This document shows, piece after piece, positions 36,567-44,870 of a stretch of 64,000 nt of DNA. Position 1 is the stretch's first letter. The number at the start of each line of letters is the position of its first letter. The stretch covers positions 3,224,001 through 3,288,000 of the forward strand of contig NZ_JAPEPZ010000001.1 of assembly GCF_026339875.1 (NCBI RefSeq). The letters are read 5' to 3'. Source of the DNA: Streptomyces sp. NBC_01571. GTDB taxonomy: Bacteria > Actinomycetota > Actinomycetes > Streptomycetales > Streptomycetaceae. Both the position numbers and the translations under genes were made by a program. Below the pieces are notes generated by a model. That model saw only the letters and a program-made list of their open reading frames with translations. It searched no databases and was not told the origin of the DNA.

Positions 36567-36713
36567 CCGTCGAGTATGCCGGACCGGCCGGACACCCCAG
36601 GACCAGGGACCGAACGCCAGTACCCGTCAGAGGGCCCCGGAGACCGGCCCGCACCGGCCCTCGCCGGTGCTCGTCGGTCCCCGCCGGCCCGTGTCAGCCC
36701 GTGTCAGACCTCG

Positions 36714-37376
36714 TCAGTCCTTGTGGACGGTCCCGTCGGGGTCCAGTCCGCGGAAGGACAGCAGCACGATGAGGATGCCGCCGCACACGATCGCCGAGTC
36801 GGCCAGGTTGAAGACGGCGAAGTGCTTGGGCGCGATGAAGTCGACGACCGCGCCCTCGAAGATGCCGGGCGAGCGGAAGATCCGGTCGGTGAGATTGCCC
36901 AGCGCACCGCCCAGCAGCAGGCCGAGCGCGATCGCCCAGGGCAGGCTGTAGAGCTTGCGCGCGAGCCGGGCGATCACGATGATCACCGCCGCGGCGATCA
37001 TCGTGAAGATGATCGTGAACGCCTCACCGAAGCCGAAGGCGGCGCCCGCGTTGCGGATGGCCTCGAACTGCAGCCAGTCCCCGACGATCTCGATCGGCGC
37101 GTGGTGCTCCAGCTTGGCGACCACGAGCAGCTTGCTGACGAGGTCGAGGGCGTACGCCAGCACCGCGACCGTGAACAGGACGGCGATCCTGCGCTTGCCC
37201 TTCGGCCGCTGGGCCTGGGCCGCCGTGCCGTCCTCCGTCCCGGACCGCTCGGCCGGGGACGACTCGCCGGAGCCGGAGCGGTCGCCCGGCGTCGTGTTCC
37301 CGTCGGACTGCTCCGGCTCGGACCCCGCCGCTCCTGGGGAATCCGGCGTACCGATGATGCGCTCCGCCTCTGCCAC
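36714..37376 (-). CDS. lspA: lipoprotein signal peptidase (signal peptidase II)
   Basis: Aspartic membrane protease removing signal peptides from prolipoproteins. The protein is 220 aa, longer than the usual 160-170 owing to a hydrophilic, acidic N-terminal extension of about 62 residues ([17 protein letters not shown]). Catalytic region: [12 protein letters not shown] and [12 protein letters not shown] give the two aspartates. Four membrane spans at about 65-83, 118-137, 143-162 and 185-207. Conserved [13 protein letters not shown] is present. It lies between the dksA-like gene and rluA. Confidence 0.95.
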   Translation of the reverse strand: MAEAERIIGTPDSPGAAGSEPEQSDGNTTPGDRSGSGESSPAERSGTEDGTAAQAQRPKGKRRIAVLFTVAVLAYALDLVSKLLVVAKLEHHAPIEIVGDWLQFEAIRNAGAAFGFGEAFTIIFTMIAAAVIIVIARLARKLYSLPWAIALGLLLGGALGNLTDRIFRSPGIFEGAVVDFIAPKHFAVFNLADSAIVCGGILIVLLSFRGLDPDGTVHKD

Positions 37377-37471
37377 GTGAGTGAGTCCCTCGACCTAGGT
37401 GCCTGACTGAGGACGAGGGTACGTCACACCCCCCGGCATTCACGTGCGCAGGAGCCCTCCCACGCCGTTCA

Positions 37472-38389
37472 TTACCGGCGTTCCTGCTTCTGCTTGCATT
37501 CGACGCACAGGGTGGCGCGCGGGAAGGCCTGCATCCGGGCCTTGCCGATGGGATCGCCACAGTTCTCGCAGAGCCCGTACGTGCCCGCGTCGAGCTTCTC
37601 CAGAGCGCGCTCGGTCTGGACGAGCATCTCGCGCGCGTTGGCCGCCAGCGCCATCTCCGACTCGCGGGTGATGTTCTTCGTGCCGGTGTCCGCCTGGTCG
37701 TCGCCCGCGCCGTCCCCGGAGTCGCGCATCAGGCCCGCGAGCGACTCCTCCGAGGACGTGATCTCGGTGCTCAGCCGCAGCGCCTCGGACTGGAGCTCCG
37801 CGCGTGCGTCCGCGACCTCCTGCGGGGTCCAGGGGTCCTCACCCGGGCGCACCGCGAGCTCGCCGGGCTCCACCGCGGAGATCCGCGCCTTGGGGAGCGC
37901 GGTGGGCTTCCCGGCCGCCGTGGCCGTGCCAGGGGTCTTCTTCGCAACCACCGTCGGGGCTCCCGTCGTCTTCGCGGCCCGGGCCGCGTCCTCGGCCGCG
38001 GAAGCGGCCGTCTTCTTCGTCCTGCTCGCGTTCTTCGTCGCCGTACCGGTGCTCTTCTTCGCCGCACCGGTGGCCTTCTTGGCCGTACCGCTGCTCTTCC
38101 CCGCCGCGCTCCTGGCGGCCCGCTTCGGTGCGCCCTTCGCGGTGGCGTCCGCAGCCGGTCCCGGTTCCTCCGGCACGGACTTCTCGGCCACCGCCCTCTT
38201 GGTGGCCGTCTTCTCGGCGACGGTCTTCTTGGTGCCCGTTCTCCCGGCGGCCGTGCTCACCGGCGCGATACCGCTCCCGTGCTCCGCCGGCGCTCTCTGT
38301 GCGCTCTTCTTGCCGCTCACGTCCTTGGCCGCCGGACCCGTGGATCTTCCGGACGCCGACTGCTGTACGGCGGTCTTTTTCGCCACCAT
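37472..38389 (-). CDS. DksA/TraR-type zinc-finger protein with a histone-H1-like N-terminal tail
   Basis: A 305-aa protein. The first 180 residues are Lys/Ala/Thr-rich with AAKKS/TAKKA-like repeats (KSSGTAKKATGAAKKSTGTA), like eukaryotic linker histone tails. The C-terminal 120 residues are a DksA/TraR domain: a coiled region and a zinc finger CENC-x17-CVEC (GLCENCGDPIGKARMQAFPR). DksA proteins act in the RNA polymerase secondary channel; this one lacks a clear DxxDxA tip that I can recognise, so DNA or chromosome binding is also possible. ATG at 38389 has AAGGGG 8 nt upstream. Confidence 0.88.
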   Translation of the reverse strand: MVAKKTAVQQSASGRSTGPAAKDVSGKKSAQRAPAEHGSGIAPVSTAAGRTGTKKTVAEKTATKRAVAEKSVPEEPGPAADATAKGAPKRAARSAAGKSSGTAKKATGAAKKSTGTATKNASRTKKTAASAAEDAARAAKTTGAPTVVAKKTPGTATAAGKPTALPKARISAVEPGELAVRPGEDPWTPQEVADARAELQSEALRLSTEITSSEESLAGLMRDSGDGAGDDQADTGTKNITRESEMALAANAREMLVQTERALEKLDAGTYGLCENCGDPIGKARMQAFPRATLCVECKQKQERR

Positions 38390-38685
38390 GGCCGCGGCCC
38401 CTTCACATATTGTGATCTTGCGCGCAAATCGCTCTGGGACGATAAATCGACTTCCGGCCCGCGGCAACGGGGCACGCCCACCTTCCGGCCGCCCCGCAGG
38501 TCCCGCCTGACGAGCCTGCATGCGTTGTGCCCAGCTCCCCGCCGGGTAATCCGCCGGGCCCGGCGTCCCGGAACACGGACCACGGTGCCTCCCCATTCGG
38601 GTCAGCCGGGCCGCCACCGAGGCACCCCGGCCCGCACCGGCCGCCGACTCCGGAAAACCGGTCGGCCGCCGTGCGCGCGGCGCCG

Positions 38686-38691
38686 TACACT
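38686..38691 (+). promoter_or_regulatory. probable -10 of the ileS leader
   Basis: TACACT, with the expected start about 7 nt downstream near 38698. No clear -35. It would give a leader of about 320 nt holding the T-box. Confidence 0.45.
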
Positions 38692-38697
38692 GGGCGC

Positions 38698-39009
38698 AGC
38701 GAGAAGCGTGGATGGGGACGAGTAGCGGCGTACGCGGCCAGGAGCGACCCGGGGACGGTGGAAGCCCGGGGGCGAGCGCGACGCGAAGATCACCCCGGAG
38801 CCGCCGGAAGAAAGCCGTGGCCGACAGGCAGCGGCCGGTAGACCCGGCATCGCGACCCCAATGAGGGGGCTCACCGGCGCACAGCACGCACCGGGGAGCC
38901 AAGGAGGGTGGTACCGCGGGAGCACGCCGCACACGGCGTCCGCAGCAGCTACTGGGCAGCGGCACGGGCTCTCGTCCCTCCGGACGGAAGGCAGAAAGTC
39001 CGCCGGAGG
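38698..39009 (+). ncRNA. T-box riboswitch of ileS, translational type
   Basis: The T-box core AGGGTGGTACCGCG is at 38905-38918. An ATC isoleucine specifier triplet in GCGAAGATCACCCC lies at 38789-38791 in the 3' side of a GC-rich stem I. Near the gene, CCTCCGG (38977-38983) can pair with CCGGAGG (39003-39009), hiding the ribosome site; the same CCCTCC (38976-38981) can instead pair with GGAGGG (38903-38908) beside the T-box bulge. So uncharged tRNA(Ile) should free the ribosome site. There is no intrinsic terminator, fitting the translational T-boxes known for actinobacterial ileS. The 5' end is estimated. Confidence 0.9.
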
Positions 39010-39019
39010 AAGCTCGCTG

Positions 39020-42000
39020 ATGACAACGCCGACGTACCGCCAGGTGCCCGCCCAGGTCGACCTGCCCGCCCTCGAGCACGCCGTGCTCGATTTCTGGCGC
39101 GAGCAGAAGATCTTCGCCAAGAGCCTCGAGCAGTCCGAGGGACGCCCCGAATGGGTGTTCTACGAGGGCCCGCCCACCGCGAACGGCATGCCGGGAGCGC
39201 ACCACATCGAGGCGCGCGTCTTCAAGGACGTCTTCCCGCGCTTCCGGACCATGCGCGGCTATCACGTGGCCCGCAAGGCCGGCTGGGACTGCCACGGCCT
39301 GCCGGTGGAGCTGGCCGTGGAGAAGGAGCTCGGTTTCACGGGCAAGCAGGACATCGAGGCGTACGGCATCGCCGAGTTCAACGCCAGGTGCCGCGAGTCC
39401 GTGACCCGTCACACCGACGCCTTCACCGACCTCACGAACCGCATGGGCTACTGGGTCGACCTGGACGACGCGTACCGCACGATGGACCCCGAGTACGTGG
39501 AGTCCGTGTGGTGGTCGCTGAAGGAGATCTTCAACAAGGGTCTGCTGGTCCAGGACTACCGCGTCGCCCCGTGGTGCCCCCGCGACGAGACGGGCCTGTC
39601 GGACCACGAGCTGGCGCAGGGCTACGAGACGATCGTCGACCCGTCCGTGTACGTCCGTTTCCCGCTCACCTCCGGTCCGCTGGCCGGCGAGGCCGCGCTC
39701 CTGGTGTGGACGACGACCCCGTGGACGCTGGTCTCCAACACCGCGGTCGCCGCGCACCCCACGGTCACCTACGTGGTCGCGACGAACGGCGAGGAGAAGC
39801 TCGTCGTCGCCGAGCCTCTCGTCGAGAAGGCGCTCGGCGAGGGCTGGGAGACCACGGGTGAGACCTTCACGGGTGCCGAGATGGAGCGCTGGACGTATCA
39901 GCGTCCGTTCGAGCTGGTGGAGTTCACCGAGCCCGCCCACTACGTGGTGAACGCGGAGTACGTGACGACCGAGGACGGTACGGGCCTGGTCCACCAGTCC
40001 CCCGCCTTCGGTGAGGACGACCTCAAGGTCTGCCGCGCGTACGGACTGCCGGTGGTGAACCCGGTCCGCCCGAACGGCACCTTCGAGGAGGACGTTCCGC
40101 TCGTCGGCGGCGTCTTCTTCAAGAAGGCGGACGAAAAGCTCACCGAGGACCTCCAGGACCGCGGGCTGCTCTTCAAGCACGTCCCGTACGAGCACAGCTA
40201 CCCGCACTGCTGGCGCTGCCACACCGCGCTCCTCTACTACGCGCAGCCGTCCTGGTACATCCGCACCACCGCCGTCAAGGACCGTCTCCTCGAGGAGAAC
40301 GAGAAGACCAACTGGTTCCCGGAGTCGGTCAAGCACGGCCGCTTCGGCGACTGGCTGAACAACAACATCGACTGGGCGCTGTCCCGCAGCCGCTACTGGG
40401 GCACCCCGCTCCCGCTGTGGCGCTGCGAGAACGACCACCTCACCTGCGTCGGCTCCCGCGCGGAGCTGACCGAGCTGACCGGCACCGACCAGTCGGAGCT
40501 GGACCCGCACCGCCCGTACATCGACGCCGTCACCTTCACCTGCCCGCAGTGCGAGGCGACGGCGACCCGCGTCCCCGAGGTCATCGACGCCTGGTACGAC
40601 TCGGGCTCGATGCCGTTCGCGCAGTGGGGCTACCCGTACAAGAACAAGGAGATCTTCGAGAGCCGCTACCCGGCGCAGTTCATCTCGGAGGCCATCGACC
40701 AGACGCGCGGCTGGTTCTACACGATGATGGCGGTCGGCACGCTCGTCTTCGACAAGTCGTCCTACGAGAACGTGGTGTGCCTGGGCCACATCCTCGCCGA
40801 GGACGGCCGCAAGATGTCCAAGCACCTGGGCAACATCCTGCAGCCGATCCCGCTGATGGACCAGCACGGCGCCGACGCGGTGCGCTGGTTCATGGCGGCC
40901 GGCGGCTCCCCCTGGGCGGCCCGCCGCGTCGGTCACGGCACCATCCAGGAGGTCGTCCGCAAGACCCTCCTGACCTACTGGAACACGGTCGCCTTCCAGG
41001 CCCTGTACGCCCGCACCTCCGGCTGGGCGCCCAGCGAGGCGGACCCGGCCCCGGCCGACCGCCCGGTCCTCGACCGCTGGCTCCTCTCCGAACTGCACGC
41101 CCTCACCGACCAGGTGACCCAGGCACTGGAGAGCTACGACACCCAGCGCGCCGGCAAGCTCCTCTCGGCGTTCGTCGACGACCTGTCGAACTGGTACGTG
41201 CGCCGCTCGCGCCGTCGCTTCTGGCAGGGCGACAAGGCCGCGCTGCGCACCCTGCACGAGGTCGTCGAGACCGTGACCCGCCTGATGGCCCCGCTGACCC
41301 CGTTCATCACCGAGCGGGTCTGGCAGGACCTGATCGCGCCGGTCACGCCGGACGCCCCCGAGTCCGTGCACCTGTCGTCGTGGCCGGAGGCGGACCTGTC
41401 CGCCATCGACCCCGGGCTTTCGCGGCAGATGGTGCTGGTCCGCCGTCTGGTCGAGCTCGGCCGCGCCACCCGCGCGGAGTCGGGCGTCAAGACCCGCCAG
41501 CCGCTGTCCCGTGCGCTGATCGCGGCGACCGGCTTCGACTCGCTCGACCCCGAACTGCACGCGCAGATCACGGAGGAGCTGAACGTCAGCGGCCTCGCCT
41601 CGCTCTCCGAGGTGGGCGGCTCGCTGGTCGACACCACGGCCAAGGCGAACTTCCGCGCGCTCGGCAAGCGCTTCGGCAAGGGCGTCCAGGCCGTCGCGAA
41701 GGCGATCGCCGAGACGGACGCGGCGGCCCTCTCCCTCGCCCTGCGCGAGGGCACGGCCGCGGTGCTGGTCGACGGCGACACGGTCACCCTGGCTCCGGAC
41801 GAGGTCATCATCACGGAAACCCCGCGCGAGGGCTGGTCGGTGGCCTCCGACTCCGGCGCCACGGTCGCCCTCGACCTGGAGATCACCGAGGAACTGCGGC
41901 AGGCGGGCCTCGCCCGCGACGCGATCCGCCTCATCCAGGAGGCCCGCAAGAACAGCGGCCTCGACGTGGCCGACCGGATCGCGCTGCGCTGGACGTCCAC

Positions 42001-42157
42001 CGACCCGGCCGTCATCGCGGCCCTGTCCGAGCACTCCGACCTCATCGCCGACGAGGTCCTCGCCACGGACTTCGCCCAGGGCCAGGCCGACGACACCTAC
42101 GGCGCGCCGTTCACCGACGAGTCCCTGTCGCTGACCTTCCGCCTGCACAAGGCGTAG
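39020..42157 (+). CDS. ileS: isoleucyl-tRNA synthetase, IleRS2 (eukaryote-like) type with altered HIGH motif
   Basis: Charges tRNA(Ile). The protein is 1045 aa. The HIGH region reads PPTANGMPGAHHIEARVFKD (about 50-69): GAHH replaces the usual HxGH. KMSKH is present in GRKMSKHLGN (about 597-606). The CP1 editing domain holds WTTTPWTLVSN, and zinc-type cysteines occur in YPHCWRCHTA and FTCPQCEATA. FISEAIDQTRGWFYTMM and the C-terminal anticodon domain are typical. ATG at 39020 has GGAGGA 9 nt upstream, the site controlled by the T-box. The altered motif is the kind linked with high mupirocin resistance in IleRS2. Confidence 0.97.
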   Translation: MTTPTYRQVPAQVDLPALEHAVLDFWREQKIFAKSLEQSEGRPEWVFYEGPPTANGMPGAHHIEARVFKDVFPRFRTMRGYHVARKAGWDCHGLPVELAVEKELGFTGKQDIEAYGIAEFNARCRESVTRHTDAFTDLTNRMGYWVDLDDAYRTMDPEYVESVWWSLKEIFNKGLLVQDYRVAPWCPRDETGLSDHELAQGYETIVDPSVYVRFPLTSGPLAGEAALLVWTTTPWTLVSNTAVAAHPTVTYVVATNGEEKLVVAEPLVEKALGEGWETTGETFTGAEMERWTYQRPFELVEFTEPAHYVVNAEYVTTEDGTGLVHQSPAFGEDDLKVCRAYGLPVVNPVRPNGTFEEDVPLVGGVFFKKADEKLTEDLQDRGLLFKHVPYEHSYPHCWRCHTALLYYAQPSWYIRTTAVKDRLLEENEKTNWFPESVKHGRFGDWLNNNIDWALSRSRYWGTPLPLWRCENDHLTCVGSRAELTELTGTDQSELDPHRPYIDAVTFTCPQCEATATRVPEVIDAWYDSGSMPFAQWGYPYKNKEIFESRYPAQFISEAIDQTRGWFYTMMAVGTLVFDKSSYENVVCLGHILAEDGRKMSKHLGNILQPIPLMDQHGADAVRWFMAAGGSPWAARRVGHGTIQEVVRKTLLTYWNTVAFQALYARTSGWAPSEADPAPADRPVLDRWLLSELHALTDQVTQALESYDTQRAGKLLSAFVDDLSNWYVRRSRRRFWQGDKAALRTLHEVVETVTRLMAPLTPFITERVWQDLIAPVTPDAPESVHLSSWPEADLSAIDPGLSRQMVLVRRLVELGRATRAESGVKTRQPLSRALIAATGFDSLDPELHAQITEELNVSGLASLSEVGGSLVDTTAKANFRALGKRFGKGVQAVAKAIAETDAAALSLALREGTAAVLVDGDTVTLAPDEVIITETPREGWSVASDSGATVALDLEITEELRQAGLARDAIRLIQEARKNSGLDVADRIALRWTSTDPAVIAALSEHSDLIADEVLATDFAQGQADDTYGAPFTDESLSLTFRLHKA

Positions 42158-42161
42158 CACC

Positions 42162-42193
42162 GGGCGGCGGGGCGGTTCCCCGCCCCGCCGCCC
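42162..42193 (+). terminator. ileS terminator
   Basis: GGGCGGCGGGGCGG-TTCC-CCGCCCCGCCGCCC, a perfect 14-bp stem with a 4-nt loop, 5 nt after the ileS stop. Confidence 0.85.
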
Positions 42194-42230
42194 CCACCCG
42201 TCCCACCCCCGCTCGGGGGCCGCTCCCCAG

Positions 42231-42255
42231 TGCCGGACGGGCTGAAGATGCGGGC
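42231..42255. repeat. partial copy of the intergenic repeat arm
   Basis: TGCCGGACGGGCTGAAGATG then CGGGC matches, with one change, the sequence at 17742-17765 (GCCGGACGGGCTGGAGATGCGGGC). It shows the same dispersed element in the ileS-divIVA gap, without the tandem expansion. Confidence 0.6.
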
Positions 42256-42315
42256 AGCGCCTCGCAGAAGCGCCGGAAACTGCGCGTCCGGCCTCCACCG
42301 CCCCGCAGCCGAAGT

Positions 42316-42368
42316 ACGCCGAAGGCCGGGGCCCGCCAAAGATCTTGGTGGGCCCCGGCCTTCGGCGT
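42316..42368. terminator. 19-bp-stem hairpin between ileS and divIVA
   Basis: Arms 42316-42334 and 42350-42368 (ACGCCGAAGGCCGGGGCCC and its exact complement) enclose a 15-nt loop containing AAAGATCTT. Very stable; usable in both directions. Confidence 0.8.
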
Positions 42369-42428
42369 TGTGTATCCCGTACAGGTGCCCCAGGAGAACC
42401 GCACGCCCATCCGAAACAGCACGGCAAA

Positions 42429-42464
42429 AGGGCGGAGCCCCGGAAAGATCCGGGGCTCCGCCCT
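42429..42464. terminator. 16-bp-stem hairpin, end of the dcw operon
   Basis: AGGGCGGAGCCCCGGA-AAGA-TCCGGGGCTCCGCCCT is a perfect 16-bp stem with a 4-nt loop, 35 nt after the divIVA stop. Confidence 0.85.
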
Positions 42465-42499
42465 GAACGCTGCCGACGCCTAAGGCGTACAGGAGGCCG

Positions 42500-43717
42500 T
42501 CAGTTGTCGTCCTCGTCGATGAGGAACCCGCGCATCGGCGAGGGCGCCTGCTGCATCGGCGACGGGCCCTGGGGCCGCACCGGAGCCATCGGCTGGGTCA
42601 TCGCCGGAGACATCTGCTGCTGCCCGCCGTAGGAGGGCGCCGCCGGTGCCGGAGCACCGCCCATGCCCTGGCCACCGCCGTACGACGGGGCGCTCGCGCC
42701 GGCCGGAGCCATCGAGGGCGCCGAGGGCGAAGGCAGGGAGGGAGCGGCCGGGGAACGCGGCGGGGCGAGCGAGTCGTCCGCCTGCGTCTCCAACTGGCGC
42801 AGCTGCGACTCCAGGTAGGACTTCAGACGTGTGCGGTACTCGCGCTCGAAGCCGCGCAGGTCCTCGACCTTGCGCTCCAGCGTGGCGCGGGCGGACTCCA
42901 GGGAGCCCATCGCGACGCGGTGCTTCTCCTGCGCGTCCCGCTCCAGCGCGTCGGCCTTGGCACGGGCGTCGCGCTCCAGACCCTCGGCGCGGCTGCGGGC
43001 CTCGCCGACGATCTTGTTGGCCTCGGAACGGGCTTCGGCGATCGCCTGGTCGGCGGTCTGCTGGGCCAGCGAGAGCACCCGGGCGGCACTGTCGCCACCG
43101 GGACCCTGGCCGGGCTGTCCCATCTGCGGTCCGTGACCGCCCATGGGGCCACCCATGGGTCCGCCCATCGGGCCACCCATCTGCTGCTGCATCTGCTGCT
43201 GCATCTGGCCGGGCATCTGCTGCTGCATCTGCTGGCCGGGGCCCTGGCCCATGGGGCCCTGACCCATCGGACCCTGACCCATGGGGCCCTGACCCATCGG
43301 ACCCTGGCCCATGGGGCCCTGGCCCTGCTGGCCGCCCTGGGCACTGGGGCCCGCGGGCAGCTGCGGCGCACCGCTCGGCAGCTGGGGCGGACCACCCATG
43401 GGGCCACCCATCTGCTGCTGCGGCGGACCCGATATGCCGGCGGGCACGGGAGCGCCCGGACCGCGCATGCCCTGCGGCGGCCCCTGCTGCTGGTCCTGCT
43501 GCTCGGGCGGCTTGCGCATGCCCTGCTGCTGGTTCTGCGCGGCCGCGCGCGTGGCAGCGGCCAGCTTGGCGCGCAGGTCCTCGTTCTCGCGGAGCAGGCG
43601 AGTCAGTTCGGCTTCGACCTCGTCGAGGAAGGCATCGACCTCGTCCTCGTCATAGCCTTCTCGGAGGCGGACGGTCGTGAACTGCTTGTTCCGCACGTCC
43701 TCGGGGGTCAACGGCAT
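42500..43717 (-). CDS. divIVA: DivIVA polar-growth protein
   Basis: Coiled-coil cytoskeletal protein that marks hyphal tips and directs apical growth in Streptomyces. The protein is 405 aa. The N-terminal membrane-binding domain is [20 protein letters not shown] followed by [20 protein letters not shown] and a short coiled coil. Residues about 62-205 are a Pro/Gln/Gly/Met-rich linker with six GQGPM units and GGPM units. A second coiled coil (about 210-310, [20 protein letters not shown]) precedes a Pro/Ala-rich tail ending [12 protein letters not shown] at 43717 with AGGTG upstream. Last gene of the dcw series. Confidence 0.97.
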   Translation of the reverse strand: MPLTPEDVRNKQFTTVRLREGYDEDEVDAFLDEVEAELTRLLRENEDLRAKLAAATRAAAQNQQQGMRKPPEQQDQQQGPPQGMRGPGAPVPAGISGPPQQQMGGPMGGPPQLPSGAPQLPAGPSAQGGQQGQGPMGQGPMGQGPMGQGPMGQGPMGQGPGQQMQQQMPGQMQQQMQQQMGGPMGGPMGGPMGGHGPQMGQPGQGPGGDSAARVLSLAQQTADQAIAEARSEANKIVGEARSRAEGLERDARAKADALERDAQEKHRVAMGSLESARATLERKVEDLRGFEREYRTRLKSYLESQLRQLETQADDSLAPPRSPAAPSLPSPSAPSMAPAGASAPSYGGGQGMGGAPAPAAPSYGGQQQMSPAMTQPMAPVRPQGPSPMQQAPSPMRGFLIDEDDN

Positions 43718-43763
43718 CTCTTCACCTCAACGTAGTCGTCGGCATTCGGCAAGACCGTATCGT

Positions 43764-44048
43764 TCACAGCCGGCTCACGACGGAGATCAGGATGTAGACG
43801 ATGATCATCAGTACGAAGAAGGACAGGTCGAGCGCCACGCCCCCGAGACGCAGCGGCGGAATGAACCGCCGCAGAAGCTTGAGCGGTGGATCGGTGACAG
43901 TGTAAGTGGCCTCGAGAACGACCACCATCGCCTTGCCGGGTTGCCATGAGCGGGCGAACTGGAAGACGTAGTCCATGACCAACCGGAAGATCAGCACGAT
44001 GAGGAAACACATCAGCGCGATGTAGAGAACCTGCCCAACCACGCTCAT
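43764..44048 (-). CDS. ylmG: YggT/YlmG family membrane protein
   Basis: A 94-aa protein with two membrane spans (about 5-25 and 70-92). It carries the YggT signature TDPPLKLLRRFIPPLRLGGV (about 52-71), DLSFFVLMIIVY. In Streptomyces the sepF neighbour YlmG has been linked to septum and spore-wall formation (SepG). ATG at 44048. It lies 51 nt after sepF and 46 nt before divIVA in the division cluster. Confidence 0.9.
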   Translation of the reverse strand: MSVVGQVLYIALMCFLIVLIFRLVMDYVFQFARSWQPGKAMVVVLEATYTVTDPPLKLLRRFIPPLRLGGVALDLSFFVLMIIVYILISVVSRL

Positions 44049-44099
44049 GATCCGTGCTTCCCTCTCCCCTGTTTCCCTGCGTTGTTCCGGTCCAGCGTC

Positions 44100-44741
44100 T
44101 CAGCTCTGGTTGAAGAACCCGCCCTCTGCGATGCGGGCCTTGTCCTCCGCCGTGACATCGACGTTAGCAGGCGACAACAGGAACACCTTCTGCGTCACCC
44201 GCTCGATGCTGCCGTGGAGACCAAACACCAAACCGGCCGCAAAGTCGACAAGTCGCTTCGCATCTGTGTCATCCATCTCAGTCAGATTCATGATCACCGG
44301 GGTGCCCTCACGGAAGTGTTCCCCGATGGTACGGGCCTCGTTGTACGTCCGCGGGTGAAGTGTGGTGATCCGGTACGGCTCTCGTTCCGACACGACCTTG
44401 GGCATGATCACCGGTGCGTTCTTCTCCAGGCTCGCGCGTTCTTGTGTGATGGATGCCACGGGCGCGATGCGCGCCGGACGGCCTGATTCCGCAGAGAGCG
44501 AAGCGGAATGCGGCACCGGCTCGCGCTGCGCGGGAGGCTGCACCACTCGTACCGATTCGTCCCGTTGGGACTGGTGCGCCTGATGTGACTGGTGCGGCGG
44601 CTCATGCCGCCGGCGGTCCCGCTCTGGCTCCGGATCAAGCTCGGGCTCGAACTCGTCATCGGGGTCGAATCCCCTGCCGTCGTACCCATCGTCCTCCACG
44701 AGGCCGAGGTAGACCGCCATCTTGCGCATCGCGCCGGCCAT
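44100..44741 (-). CDS. sepF: SepF cell-division protein
   Basis: FtsZ-binding membrane tether. The protein is 213 aa. The N-terminal amphipathic helix [17 protein letters not shown] binds membrane; a charged linker (about 20-110, rich in Asp/Glu/His/Gln) leads to the SepF fold (about 118-213) with [40 protein letters not shown] and [10 protein letters not shown]. It stands in for FtsA, which is missing here. ATG at 44741 has GGAGG 9 nt upstream. The 129-nt gap before it includes an 8-bp inverted repeat. Confidence 0.95.
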   Translation of the reverse strand: MAGAMRKMAVYLGLVEDDGYDGRGFDPDDEFEPELDPEPERDRRRHEPPHQSHQAHQSQRDESVRVVQPPAQREPVPHSASLSAESGRPARIAPVASITQERASLEKNAPVIMPKVVSEREPYRITTLHPRTYNEARTIGEHFREGTPVIMNLTEMDDTDAKRLVDFAAGLVFGLHGSIERVTQKVFLLSPANVDVTAEDKARIAEGGFFNQS

Positions 44742-44763
44742 GCTCTGAGTCCTCCGCTCTGTG

Positions 44764-44802
44764 GTGGATCGGCTGACGAATAGCCAAGTGCCCGCGATCC
44801 AC
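44764..44802. repeat. 8-bp inverted repeat upstream of sepF
   Basis: GTGGATCG (44764-44771) and CGATCCAC (44795-44802) are perfect complements separated by 23 nt, between ylmE and sepF. It may be an mRNA hairpin or a regulator site. Confidence 0.4.
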
Positions 44803-44870
44803 GAGGTCGTTATGCCCGCCTGTGGCGGTAATGACCATATTTTCTGCTGTGGTCCGACTTCTTGGCGACG

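Noticed and set aside
38404..38416. TCACA-TAT-TGTGA palindrome upstream of the DksA-type gene as a CRP site
   Set aside because: The half-sites are in reversed order with 3-nt spacing, unlike the TGTGA-N6-TCACA site; the 5-bp arms are too short to claim.
37472..42427. 1651-codon minus-strand frame running from the DksA-type gene back across ileS
   Set aside because: Only the last 305 codons have a ribosome site and family motifs; the rest is the antisense shadow of ileS.
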